A DNA stretch of 64,000 nt from NCBI GenBank assembly GCA_022072455.1, contig JAJVHY010000015.1, forward strand, positions 145,449 to 209,448, read 5' to 3'. Both the position numbers and the translations under genes were made by a program. Under the pieces are notes generated by a model. That model had not been told where the DNA came from. It did no database searches and saw nothing but the letters and a program-made list of their open reading frames with translations. The DNA comes from Verrucomicrobiia bacterium (GTDB lineage: Bacteria; Verrucomicrobiota; Verrucomicrobiia; Palsa-1439). Numbering within the stretch: position 1 is the first letter of the stretch; each line of letters begins with the position of its first letter. Of this stretch, positions 1 to 8,176 are shown piece by piece.

Positions 1-1
1 G

Positions 2-676
2 GCCATCAATCCCACCAGCGTCATGGGGGCCACGAAACGTCTGGCCGAAATTTTCCTGCAATCGCTCGCGGCAAACAACGGTCATCAGACCAAATTCATG
101 GCAGTGCGCTTCGGCAATGTTCTCGATTCCTCCGGCAGCGTGGTGCCGATCTTCAAACAGCAGATCGCCGCCGGCGGCCCCGTGACCGTCACCCATCCTG
201 AAGTAACCCGCTATTTCATGACCATTCCCGAGGCGGTCAGTCTCGTTTTGCAGAGCGCCACCCAAGGTCTGGGCGGCGAAATTTTCGTTCTTGATATGGG
301 GCAGCCGGTCAAGATCGTGGATCTGGCGCGTCAGTTGATTGAACTCTCCGGCTTGAAACCCGACGAAGACATCGCCATCCAATTCGTTGGCTTGCGTCCG
401 GGTGAGAAACTATTCGAGGAAATCAGTCACGACGGCGAGAACATCCAGCCCACCAACCACAGCAAAATCATGCGGTTCGTCTCTCCGGCCGCGGCGTTGG
501 ACTGGGTGGAAGAAACTTTGGCGCGAATGGAGGGGGCCCTGCATTCTGCCAGTGCCGTGCAATTGAAGCGCTTGCTCAAGCGGGCGATCCCGGAGTATCA
601 ACTTCAACCGCCCAGCGATGCCACCCCACAACGAACTGCCGTGCCCGAACTGGCCGCGCTCAAGAACACTGAATAG
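2..676 (+). CDS. CapD/FlaA1-type polysaccharide biosynthesis nucleotide-sugar dehydratase/epimerase, 5' truncated
   Basis: C-terminal part of a membrane-linked nucleotide-sugar 4,6-dehydratase/epimerase of the CapD/WbpM family, which makes activated sugars for capsule or exopolysaccharide. The reading frame is open from base 2 and the first codons give AINPTSVMGATKRLAE, a block typical of the SDR domain of CapD proteins, so the ATG at 23 is internal and the gene starts outside the window. Further family blocks are VRFGNVLDSSGSVVPIF, the segment VTRYFMTIPEA and GLRPGEKLFEE. The NAD-binding Rossmann motif and the membrane segments expected upstream are missing because of the window edge. It ends 18 bases before the beta-barrel gene and belongs with the exopolysaccharide genes downstream. 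Identity as this family is near certain; the exact sugar is unknown. Confidence 0.9.
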   Translation, partial: AINPTSVMGATKRLAEIFLQSLAANNGHQTKFMAVRFGNVLDSSGSVVPIFKQQIAAGGPVTVTHPEVTRYFMTIPEAVSLVLQSATQGLGGEIFVLDMGQPVKIVDLARQLIELSGLKPDEDIAIQFVGLRPGEKLFEEISHDGENIQPTNHSKIMRFVSPAAALDWVEETLARMEGALHSASAVQLKRLLKRAIPEYQLQPPSDATPQRTAVPELAALKNTE

Positions 677-694
677 CCGGATTAAAGGAAACGA

Positions 695-1891
695 ATGAAA
701 CAAGTCTTCTCGCTGGCTGTGTTGGTGTCGCTGACCGCAACGGTAGTGTTGGCGCAAGACCCATTGCAGCCCGCGCCTGCGCAAAATCTGGGTGCGCCCG
801 TCATGACCGACCCCGGCCTGCGCGTCGGCCCGGTGGATCTCCACCCGCGAATCACCACCGGGGTGACCTATGACGACAATATTTTACTCAGCAATAATTC
901 AACCAACCGGCTGCAGGCGTTCATTACCGCGATTTCACCAGAGTTGACCGCGGGCCTGGGCAACAAGCCCGCGGGCCGTGACACTTGGTTGACGCTCAAT
1001 TACCGCCCCACGTTTTTAATTTTCAGTGACCACACGGACAACAACACGGTGGATCATTCCGCCGGTCTCACAGCCCAGTGGATGTTGACGAAACTGACCT
1101 TGGGTGTCAGCCAAGAATACAACCAGACCCACGGCGCGATGGTGGAAGTCGGCCAACGTTTCCGGCAAGATTCCTACCGCACGACCTTGCTTGCCCGGTA
1201 TGCTTTCAGCGAAAAAACCTCCCTCGAAATAAGCCCACGCTTGACCATTCAAGACAACGAAGACTTTCTCTCCTCCCGCGACTGGGGGGTGGATCTCTTC
1301 CTCAACCGCGCCCTCGGCGCCAAACTGATTGGCGGTCTTGGCGGGTCGATCGGTCTATTCACGATTGATAACAGCCCCGACCAATATTATGAACGCGGCT
1401 TGGCGCGCCTCACCTATGCCGTTGCCGCCAAGGCCGATGTCATCGCCACCGTCGGCATCGAAGGTCGACAATATGACGGTTCCCAATCCAGCAAACTCCA
1501 GCCCGTCCTCGGCTTGGCAGGTGTCTACCGGCCTTGGGAAACTGCGTCCTTCACAATTGAAGCCCACCGGCGCGAAGAGGCCTCGGTCACGCAGGTCGCC
1601 CAAAACTACGTGACGACCGGCGGCAGCGCCCAACTCCGGCAAGGCCTGGGCGAACGTTTCTTTGTGAGTGTTGGTGGCAGTTATGATTACCGGTCCTATT
1701 CCGAGAACACACCAGGGGTCATTGCCAATCGGACCGACAAATACTACACGATCCGCACAGCCGCCGGCACGACGATCACCCGGCGGGGGGCCGTGAATGT
1801 CTTCTATCAGTATCAATCTAATGCTTCGACCGGCATCCTCCGGGATTTCCGAAATAACCAGATTGGCATTCAAGGATCATGGGGATTCTAA
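695..1891 (+). CDS. Outer-membrane beta-barrel protein of an exopolysaccharide cluster
   Basis: Predicted 398-residue outer-membrane protein. A clear signal peptide (MKQVFSLAVLVSLTATVVLA, then QD) is followed by alternating polar and aromatic stretches, ends of the type YQYQSNAS and a C-terminal GSWGF with terminal Phe, the classic mark of BamA-inserted barrels. Such barrels are frequent between CapD-type and Wza-type genes in EPS clusters and are thought to help polymer export or anchoring; that role is inferred from position. An AAAGGAAACGA ribosome-binding site precedes the ATG. The next gene begins one base after this stop, so the two are probably co-translated. I do not recognise a more precise family. 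Confidence 0.8.
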   Translation: MKQVFSLAVLVSLTATVVLAQDPLQPAPAQNLGAPVMTDPGLRVGPVDLHPRITTGVTYDDNILLSNNSTNRLQAFITAISPELTAGLGNKPAGRDTWLTLNYRPTFLIFSDHTDNNTVDHSAGLTAQWMLTKLTLGVSQEYNQTHGAMVEVGQRFRQDSYRTTLLARYAFSEKTSLEISPRLTIQDNEDFLSSRDWGVDLFLNRALGAKLIGGLGGSIGLFTIDNSPDQYYERGLARLTYAVAAKADVIATVGIEGRQYDGSQSSKLQPVLGLAGVYRPWETASFTIEAHRREEASVTQVAQNYVTTGGSAQLRQGLGERFFVSVGGSYDYRSYSENTPGVIANRTDKYYTIRTAAGTTITRRGAVNVFYQYQSNASTGILRDFRNNQIGIQGSWGF

Positions 1892-1892
1892 T

Positions 1893-2504
1893 TTGCGCCT
1901 AACCCAAACCATCGTTGGCAGTATAATCGCAGCCGGTCTCTTTCTCATCGCCACTGGTGGAGTCGCCCGGGCGCAGGTCAAACCCACAGGCGACCCCACC
2001 ACCAAATCCCGTTCCCTCGTGCCGGGCGACGTCATCGAAGTCAAAGTCTACCGGCAAACCGACCTCGACACCCGCGCGCGGTTGGCTACGGATGGCTCAG
2101 TCACAATTCCCTTGCTCGGGTCAGTTACCGTGGGGGGCATGTCAGCCGAGCAAGCCCGGGAGCATATCCGCGCCTTGTTGGCCAAAGACTACCTCGTCAA
2201 CCCACAGGTCACCCTGACGATTGTCGAATACGCCAAAAACCTTTGCACCGTTCTCGGCGAAGTCCAACGCCCCGGCGCCTACGAAATCCCGCCGGAACAA
2301 TCCCTCAATCTTCTGCAAGCCATCGCCATGGCCGGCGGCTACACCCGGCTCGGCGCCCCCGGCAAAGTCACCGTGCAGCGCCTCGAACAAGGTCAGAAAA
2401 AAGTCTACCGCCTCGACACCAGCGCAACCGGCCCCGAAGACAAAGGTGCCCTCTTCGAAATCCTGCCCGGCGACATGATCACCGTCGGCGAAAGGGTGTT
2501 CTGA
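1893..2504 (+). CDS. Polysaccharide export protein (Wza-like, Poly_export plus SLBB)
   Basis: Periplasmic or outer-membrane polysaccharide export protein, 203 residues. I start it at the TTG at 1893, which gives a clean signal peptide (LRLTQTIVGSIIAAGLFLIA, cleaved after ARA) and has a GGGG Shine-Dalgarno block 8 bases upstream; the longer upstream reading only overlaps the barrel gene. The Poly_export domain (LVPGDVIEVKVYRQTDLDT, DGSVTIPLLGSVTVGGMSAE) is followed by a SLBB domain (VLGEVQRPGAYEIPP to PGDMITVGERVF). There is no lipobox cysteine, unlike E. coli Wza, so it may rely on the neighbouring barrel for the outer-membrane channel (inference). It sits between the barrel and the Wzz/autokinase gene, the usual partner set for EPS secretion. 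Confidence 0.88.
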   Translation: MRLTQTIVGSIIAAGLFLIATGGVARAQVKPTGDPTTKSRSLVPGDVIEVKVYRQTDLDTRARLATDGSVTIPLLGSVTVGGMSAEQAREHIRALLAKDYLVNPQVTLTIVEYAKNLCTVLGEVQRPGAYEIPPEQSLNLLQAIAMAGGYTRLGAPGKVTVQRLEQGQKKVYRLDTSATGPEDKGALFEILPGDMITVGERVF

Positions 2505-2537
2505 GAAATCCGCCCCGTATCGAAAGCCAGCCTCTCC

Positions 2538-4646
2538 ATGTTTGACGACGACGCCCAACCAACCACTCGCGAAACCACGCCCGCGCCCGCCGCGTTCAAC
2601 CTCCGGCAACTCTGGTGGTTCATCACGGAACGCTGGTGGATCATGGCCCTCTGCATCGTCGTCGTCGGTCTCGCCGCCTTGGGCTATGCTCTGCAAGCCG
2701 TTCGCATCTATGCCGCAACCGTGGCCATCAAATTTGAATCCGAAGCTCCCCAAGCCCTCAAGATCGAAGGCATCGCCGACGACGAGTTCCGGGGCGACGA
2801 CCGGCGGCAGGAAAAACTCAAAGAACTCCAACAGGTCATCCAGAGCCGCAACCTCCTGACCCAAGTCATCGTTCAAAACAATCTGACCGCCAACCCCTCA
2901 TTCGCCCCCCCGCGCCTCAACCTCCCGCCCGAAAAATTGGCCAACCGCCTGCGGAGTGCCGTGCGCGCCACCCTTCGTCCTGGCACCCGCATCATTGACA
3001 TCAGTGTCGAAAATCCCGACCCCGAACTGGCTGCCCAGCTCGCCAACTCCATCGCCAAAGAACTCATCCGGCAAGATGCTGAATCCCACCGCTCGTCCTC
3101 CCAATCCGCCACCTCATTTCTCGGTGAAGAAGCCCAGCGCCTCCAAACCAAACTCACCGATGTCGATTCCCGCCTCCAAGAATACAAAGACCAATCCCTG
3201 TCCCTCGAACAACGCCAAGCCGTCGTCAGCGAAAACATCAAAAACCTGACCCGCCAACTCAGTGAAGCCAAAATCGAACGCATCCGCCTTGAATCCGAAT
3301 ACCTCGTCATCCGCGAGCTCGACGGCAACACTGCCAAACTCCTGACCGTACCCCGCATTGCCGGCGACCCAACCGTCATGGCTCTCCAAGCCTCCCTCGC
3401 GCAACAAGACGTCGAATTCGCCAACGTCCGTCAAGTTTACCTCCCGAAACACCCGACCTACATCCAAGCTGAAGGCCGCCTCGTCGAACTCCGCGCCTCA
3501 CTCTCTAATGCCACCATCAAAGCCAGCCTCACCCTCCGGCAAGCCTGCGACAATGCCCAGGCTCGCGAGGCCACCCTCATCAAAGAGCTCGAGGGACAGG
3601 AACAAATCGTCCGCGCCCTCAACGCCCAAACCGTCCCCTACAACACCCTCCTCCGCGACCGCGAACAACTCCGCGCTCTCTACGACGCCGTCGTTAAACG
3701 CATGGGCGAGACCACCATGGCCGGCAACCTCGTTGTGAGCCGCCTCCAAATCTTCCAATCCGCCGAAGTCCCTCGCAACTCCATCAAACCCAACCGCCCC
3801 CTCATCCTCGCTGGTGGCCTCTTCATCGGCCTCCTCGTCGGCGTCCTCATCAACCTCGGCCTCATGCTTTGGGACGACTCACTCAAAACCCTCGCCGAAG
3901 CTGAACAAGTCCTCCAACTGCCCGTCCTCAGCACCATCCCCCAAATCAAAAACGGCAAAGCCAAAGGCGCCCGCTTCGTCGTCAGCAACGAAGCCCCGTC
4001 CGCCGGTGCCCAATCCTTCCGCTACCTCCGCACATCCCTCGCCATCACCGATCCCGACAACAAGTGCCACAGCTTCCTTCTCACCAGCACCATGCCGGGC
4101 GAAGGCAAAACCTTCTGCGCCCTCAACCTCGCCGCCAGCCTCGCCCGCCAAGGCCTCCGCACCCTTCTGATTGACTGCGATTTTCTCCGCCCAACCCTCT
4201 CCAAACAAATCCTCGGCGACAAACATCCCATTGCCGGCGTCGCTGACTTCCTGGCCGGTAAATCCAGCGACATCCGCGCCACCGAAATCGAAAACCTCTC
4301 CTTCTGTTCCGCCGGCAACCCGCTCCCCAACGCCTCCGAACTTCTGGCCCAACGCCGCCTCACCGATTTGCTCGCGACCGCTTTCGAGCAATATGATCGG
4401 GTCGTCGTGGACAGCGCGCCGATTTTTGGCGTCAGCGACACCTTGCTCCTCGTTCATGACATCCAAGCTGTCTGCCTCGTCGTCCGTGCCGGGGTGACTC
4501 CGCGCGCCGCCGTCCTGCGCTCTGTCCAAACCCTGCGCAAGGCCGGGGCCGCCCTCACCGGCGTCATACTCAACGCCGTCCCCGAATCCCGCATGGCGAC
4601 CTACGGCAACCCGTACTACGACTACGGCTACAAAGCCAAAGCCTGA
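2538..4646 (+). CDS. Polysaccharide co-polymerase / tyrosine autokinase (Wzz-BY-kinase fusion)
   Basis: A 702-residue inner-membrane protein controlling EPS chain length and export. The N-terminal Wzz domain has TM1 near residues 31-55 (WWIMALCIVVVGLAALGYAL), a long periplasmic coiled coil and TM2 near 420-445 (LILAGGLFIGLLVGVLINLG). The cytoplasmic BY-kinase domain carries Walker A (STMPGEGKTFCALNLA, about 515-530), Walker A' (LLIDCDFLRPTL) and Walker B (VVVDSAPIF). The C terminus has a tyrosine cluster (YGNPYYDYGYKAKA), the autophosphorylation tail of BY-kinases. By family knowledge, phosphorylation cycling of this tail with a phosphatase sets polymer assembly; no phosphatase is seen here. 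It is the last gene of the plus-strand EPS run and converges with the phosphopantetheinyl transferase gene 5 bases away. Confidence 0.93.
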   Translation: MFDDDAQPTTRETTPAPAAFNLRQLWWFITERWWIMALCIVVVGLAALGYALQAVRIYAATVAIKFESEAPQALKIEGIADDEFRGDDRRQEKLKELQQVIQSRNLLTQVIVQNNLTANPSFAPPRLNLPPEKLANRLRSAVRATLRPGTRIIDISVENPDPELAAQLANSIAKELIRQDAESHRSSSQSATSFLGEEAQRLQTKLTDVDSRLQEYKDQSLSLEQRQAVVSENIKNLTRQLSEAKIERIRLESEYLVIRELDGNTAKLLTVPRIAGDPTVMALQASLAQQDVEFANVRQVYLPKHPTYIQAEGRLVELRASLSNATIKASLTLRQACDNAQAREATLIKELEGQEQIVRALNAQTVPYNTLLRDREQLRALYDAVVKRMGETTMAGNLVVSRLQIFQSAEVPRNSIKPNRPLILAGGLFIGLLVGVLINLGLMLWDDSLKTLAEAEQVLQLPVLSTIPQIKNGKAKGARFVVSNEAPSAGAQSFRYLRTSLAITDPDNKCHSFLLTSTMPGEGKTFCALNLAASLARQGLRTLLIDCDFLRPTLSKQILGDKHPIAGVADFLAGKSSDIRATEIENLSFCSAGNPLPNASELLAQRRLTDLLATAFEQYDRVVVDSAPIFGVSDTLLLVHDIQAVCLVVRAGVTPRAAVLRSVQTLRKAGAALTGVILNAVPESRMATYGNPYYDYGYKAKA

Positions 4647-4651
4647 CCGGC

Positions 4652-5317
4652 TTAAACCCGGACAACCACGGCCGCCACCGTTGTCGCCGTCGGCTCCCAC
4701 TGCGCCCACTCCCAGCGCGACCCATCCGCCAACTCACGCACCGGTTGCCCACCGCGCAACAACGCCGTAAAATCTTCCCGCGCCAACGGCGATCCCAACC
4801 CGCCCCCGGTAGCTTTCACGAACGCCTCCTTGATCGTCCACAACCGGAAAAAATCCCGCCCTGGCACATTGGCCCGCAAATAGGCGACCTCGGCCGGATG
4901 ATAAAAACTCTCCGCCACTTCCGCCCACGCGAAATCCGGCGCGACAATCGCCAGATCAACTCCCACCGCCCGGCCCCGGCAAAACCCATACAACGCCAAC
5001 TCGCCCGCGCTCGACAAATTGAACTCCAAATCCCCGGTCACCCCCAGCTTGCCGGCGGCGTTGGCGGAAAGCTCGATGCTGGCCGGCTCACACCCCCGGT
5101 AAGCCCCCAACAATTGTCGGAGAATGGCGCGCCGGGTGATGAACCGCTGCCGGTCGATCGCAAAGTGATACCGGGCCGCACGGTCCCGTTCGCCGGCATT
5201 GAGAAAGTCAGGGTTCGGCGTGGCGCGGGCGAGATCAATCAACCAGAGGTGCAACTCCTCCACTGGTAAAGCCGGCACCGCCGGCAAGTGGCGGTTGTCA
5301 AACCGGCTTGGATGCAT
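4652..5317 (-). CDS. 4'-phosphopantetheinyl transferase superfamily protein
   Basis: Sfp-type phosphopantetheinyl transferase, about 221 residues, which normally transfers phosphopantetheine from CoA to a carrier-protein serine. Visible blocks: FITRRAILRQLLGAY, NLSSAGELALYGF, the motif region VGVDLAIV and the signature WTIKEAFVKATGGGL. The ATG at 5317 overlaps the upstream ABC gene by 20 bases; a longer reading to 5419 lies wholly inside that gene and is rejected. Oddity: the usual GxDxE metal motif reads G-V-D-L-A (Asp121, Ala123), so the second acidic Mg ligand is absent, while the Lys-Glu of the WxxKEA motif is kept. It is the last gene of the long envelope operon. Its carrier-protein substrate is not encoded in this window as far as I can see. 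Confidence 0.85.
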   Translation of the reverse strand: MHPSRFDNRHLPAVPALPVEELHLWLIDLARATPNPDFLNAGERDRAARYHFAIDRQRFITRRAILRQLLGAYRGCEPASIELSANAAGKLGVTGDLEFNLSSAGELALYGFCRGRAVGVDLAIVAPDFAWAEVAESFYHPAEVAYLRANVPGRDFFRLWTIKEAFVKATGGGLGSPLAREDFTALLRGGQPVRELADGSRWEWAQWEPTATTVAAVVVRV

Positions 5318-6050
5318 CGCCTGGATTGATCCCGCCGGTTTGAACGGAGAGGTTGGCGCGGTCGTCGAGGCGTTCCAGTTTGCCGTCGCGAATCCACGCG
5401 ACCCGGTCGGAAATCGCAATCATCCGCGCGTCGTGCGTGGCGGTGATGACGGTCACATTCTTTTCGCGCTGGAGGCGGCGCAGCAGGTCAATGATTTCCT
5501 GACCGGTCTTGCTATCGAGGTTGCCGGTTGGTTCGTCGGCGAGGATGACGGCCGGTGCATTCACCAACGCGCGGGCGATGGCGACGCGTTGTTGTTGGCC
5601 GCCGGACAATTGCATGGGCAGGTGGTGGAGCCGGTGACCGAGGCCGACCATTTCGAGAACTTCGGTGGCGCGCCGGCTGGCTTGGGCGGGTTCGTCGCCG
5701 CGCAGGATCAGCGGGAGCGCGACGTTGTCGAGCGCGGTCATTACGGTGACGAGATTGAACGTCTGGAAGATGTAGCCGATTTTGTTGCAGCGGATCCACG
5801 CCTGCTGGTCTTCGGGCAATTTGAACAGGTCGGCACCCATGAATTCCACCAGTCCCGACGATGGCACGTCGAGTGCGCCAATCATGTTGAAGAAGGTGGA
5901 CTTGCCGGAGCCGGAGGGGCCCATGATGGAGAGGTATTCGCCCCGGTAAATGCTGAGGGATACGCCGCGCAAGGCCCAGACGGTTTCTTTGCCGAGCGTG
6001 TATTGCCGGGTCACGTCCACGGCGCGGGCGATGACATCCGTGGTCTTCAT
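5298..6050 (-). CDS. ABC transporter ATP-binding protein (MacB/LolD type)
   Basis: A 250-residue ATPase of the MacB/LolD/FtsE group, which drives FtsX-type permeases by mechanotransmission rather than classical transport. It has all key motifs: Walker [11 protein letters not shown]-loop YIFQTFNL, signature [15 protein letters not shown], Walker [14 protein letters not shown] and the H-loop histidine in ITATHDARM. The ATG at 6050 overlaps the stop of the PqqD-like gene by 4 bases (ATGA). It is the second ATPase of the operon; with two FtsX-type permeases present (at 7206-8174 and inside the large fusion at 10170-15362) each ATPase may serve one permease, but the pairing cannot be read from sequence. 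Confidence 0.92.
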   Translation of the reverse strand: MKTTDVIARAVDVTRQYTLGKETVWALRGVSLSIYRGEYLSIMGPSGSGKSTFFNMIGALDVPSSGLVEFMGADLFKLPEDQQAWIRCNKIGYIFQTFNLVTVMTALDNVALPLILRGDEPAQASRRATEVLEMVGLGHRLHHLPMQLSGGQQQRVAIARALVNAPAVILADEPTGNLDSKTGQEIIDLLRRLQREKNVTVITATHDARMIAISDRVAWIRDGKLERLDDRANLSVQTGGINPGDASKPV

Positions 6051-6430
6051 GACTTGGCTTGAACCTTGAGGGCGAGCATATTTCGCGTCATCAACATTTT
6101 CGTAAACATCACGACCATCGTGGCGACTTCACGCCGGTCTTTGCTGAGTTTTTTGGTCAGCTCATCCACGATGGTCGCGAGGGTATGCTGGCCGTCCACG
6201 AGCTGGTAGTACGCCGTGCCGGTTTCGTCCAACGCCAGTTTGTGGGTGTAATCGTAGCCAAGCCATTGCGTGACCTTGCGCTGGGTGGGCTTGAGCTGGG
6301 GCGTGAGACGGAGATGCAGGCAACCTTGGCTGTCGTGTTTCAATTCGACGTTGGCCGGTTTCAACGGGATCGCCGTCAGCGGATCGGTGGCGGGCGGCAA
6401 TGGGGGAGTTGATTTGCGGCGCCAGCGCAT
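6047..6430 (-). CDS. PqqD-like (RRE-fold) small protein
   Basis: A 127-residue protein whose C-terminal half matches the PqqD family: KLALDETGTAYYQLVDGQ, then TLATIVDELTKKLSKDRREV and a final helix (VVMFTKMLMTRNMLAL). PqqD domains are the winged-helix RiPP recognition element that binds precursor leader peptides; many PqqD-like proteins outside RiPP clusters have unknown roles. The N-terminal 40 residues are basic and proline-rich. It lies exactly between two MacB-type ATPase genes, with an ATGA overlap downstream and its start abutting the stop of the upstream ATPase gene. No radical-SAM maturase or precursor peptide is visible nearby, so a RiPP role is only a possibility; it may be an adaptor of the ABC modules. 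Confidence 0.8.
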   Translation of the reverse strand: MRWRRKSTPPLPPATDPLTAIPLKPANVELKHDSQGCLHLRLTPQLKPTQRKVTQWLGYDYTHKLALDETGTAYYQLVDGQHTLATIVDELTKKLSKDRREVATMVVMFTKMLMTRNMLALKVQAKS

Positions 6431-7209
6431 CAGTGGACATCCTCCACTTGGATGTTGGCTTCGGCTGGGGTGCAGATGCGCGCCAGCCGGCCATCATCAA
6501 TCCACACGATCCGGTCGGAGGCTTTGAGCATCTTGAGGTCGTGCGTCGCGGTGATGATCGTCACGCCGAGGTCGTCGCGCAATTTACGGAAGAGCTCGAT
6601 GATTTCCTCGCCGGTCTTGAGATCCAGGTTGCCGGTCGGTTCGTCGGCCAGCAGGATGTCCGGTGAATTCGCCAGCGCGCGGGCGATGGCGACGCGTTGC
6701 TGTTGACCGCCGGACATTTCAGCGGGTTTGTGCAATGCGCGCTCTTTCAAGCCGACCATTTCCAAAATCTCCAAGGCCCGGTCGCGCGCTTCTTCGCTGT
6801 CTTTGCCGGCGAAGGACATGGGTAGCATCACGTTTTCGATGCAGGACATGACTTGGATCAGATTAAACATCTGGAAAATGTAACCCACCTTCCGGCAGCG
6901 CAACCACGCGAGCTCGTACGGGTCCAATTGTGCAATGTCCACCTGATCAATGTAAACCTTGCCGGCGGTGGGTTTGTCGAGGCCGCCGATCATGTTGAAA
7001 AAGGTGGACTTGCCGGAACCGGATGGGCCCATGATGGACATGTATTCACCACGGCGCACGTCGAGCGTGACGCCGCGCAAGGCATGGGTTTCCGAATCGC
7101 CCATCTTGTAGATCTTTTTCACATCAACGGCGCGGATGACATGGCTGCCTTTGGCCGAATCACCGGCCGTGGCCAGGAGCTCATCGAGGCGGGTGGACAA
7201 TGGGTTCAT
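6430..7209 (-). CDS. ABC transporter ATP-binding protein (MacB/LolD type)
   Basis: A 259-residue MacB/LolD-type ATPase. Motifs: Walker [11 protein letters not shown]-loop YIFQMFNL, signature [15 protein letters not shown], Walker [13 protein letters not shown] and the H-loop in ITATHDLKM. The start MNPLSTRL at 7209 overlaps the stop of the FtsX permease by 4 bases (ATGA), which makes it much more likely than the in-frame upstream ATG at 7257. About 25 extra N-terminal residues precede the ABC core. The gene directly follows the 322-residue FtsX permease, so these two form the most obvious MacB-like pair; no separate MacA-type membrane-fusion protein is seen. Confidence 0.92.
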   Translation of the reverse strand: MNPLSTRLDELLATAGDSAKGSHVIRAVDVKKIYKMGDSETHALRGVTLDVRRGEYMSIMGPSGSGKSTFFNMIGGLDKPTAGKVYIDQVDIAQLDPYELAWLRCRKVGYIFQMFNLIQVMSCIENVMLPMSFAGKDSEEARDRALEILEMVGLKERALHKPAEMSGGQQQRVAIARALANSPDILLADEPTGNLDLKTGEEIIELFRKLRDDLGVTIITATHDLKMLKASDRIVWIDDGRLARICTPAEANIQVEDVH

Positions 7210-8174
7210 ACCGTGCTCCGTAAGGCTGAGGCCGGCACCATGCGCGAGGCAAACCACGCGGGGTAGATCGCCGCCAGCACGGCCAGCAAGGTTCCGGTCA
7301 CGGCTGCGGCGACGGCATACACCAACAACCAGCCGTAGGATAGCGTCCCAAACACCAGGGCAAACCGATAGGCAAACCCATACGCAAGCAGCGGCAGCAG
7401 GGCGCCGACAATCACCCCCACGATGGAGCCGGCCAGCCCGATCAAGGAGCTTTCAATCAAGAACAGCCGGCGAATGAAACTCGACAACGCCCCGAGGCAT
7501 TTCATCGTCCCAATTTCGCGGAAACGTTCCGTCACCGACATGAGCAACGCATTGGCCACGCCGAACACGGTAACCAGGAGCGAAATCGTCACGATCCACC
7601 AGTTGCGGAATTTTTCAGTCTGCGCCAGTTGCGCTTCTTTCGCGAGTTGGTCCTCGCTTTCCTTCCCAAAAAACAGTTCGCGCCGCACGGGCGCCGCCGT
7701 GTCACCGGCGGCATAGGCGCGGGTGGCCAGGGAATCAATCACCACCGACTGGCTCATCCCAGCGGTCAGACTGGCGAGGGTGACCGGGACTTGGGGTTGA
7801 TCGCCGAGGACGATGCGCAGGCCCGCCTCCGGACCATCGCGAACGATCGCCGTGGCTTTCAGTTGGGTTAAGAGAAGTTGCTCGACGGGCGAGAGTTGGC
7901 CGAAGGTCGAAACCGCGATCTGCCGGCCGGCCACTTCACCGATTTCCGCTTTGATCAGTGAAAGCATCAAGTTGACGGTGTTTCGCTGGTCGCGTTCTTC
8001 GGCGATGGACTTTTTGATGAGTTGGCCGGTCAGGTTGCTCATCAAAAACGCAATGCCGAGGACGACGCCGGAAACTGTCACCACGGACCGGCCGAAGCGG
8101 ATCCGAATCCCGCTCAGGGCAATCTGGAAGGCCCGGCGAAAGGGCAAGCGGACTTGTTTGCCTATTTGTTCCAT
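7206..8174 (-). CDS. FtsX/MacB-type ABC transporter permease
   Basis: A 322-residue permease of the FtsX/MacB/LolC superfamily. TM1 (VVTVSGVVLGIAFLMSNL, about 30-47) is followed by a periplasmic domain of about 150 residues, smaller than in MacB, then the FtsX core of three TMs: IVTISLLVTVFGVANALLM, the segment ESSLIGLAGSIVGVIVGALL and a last one near YAVAAAVTGTLLAVLAAIYP. The block VTERFREIGTMKCLGA is the conserved coupling segment of the family. I use the ATG at 8174; a TTG at 8180 overlapping the upstream stop is also possible. It lies directly upstream of an ATPase gene with ATGA coupling, so the two probably form one ABC unit. Confidence 0.9.
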   Translation of the reverse strand: MEQIGKQVRLPFRRAFQIALSGIRIRFGRSVVTVSGVVLGIAFLMSNLTGQLIKKSIAEERDQRNTVNLMLSLIKAEIGEVAGRQIAVSTFGQLSPVEQLLLTQLKATAIVRDGPEAGLRIVLGDQPQVPVTLASLTAGMSQSVVIDSLATRAYAAGDTAAPVRRELFFGKESEDQLAKEAQLAQTEKFRNWWIVTISLLVTVFGVANALLMSVTERFREIGTMKCLGALSSFIRRLFLIESSLIGLAGSIVGVIVGALLPLLAYGFAYRFALVFGTLSYGWLLVYAVAAAVTGTLLAVLAAIYPAWFASRMVPASALRSTV

Positions 8175-8176
8175 AA

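Noticed and set aside
4652..5419. Longer N terminus for the phosphopantetheinyl transferase
   Set aside because: The extra 34 residues lie inside the preceding ATPase gene and have no family similarity.
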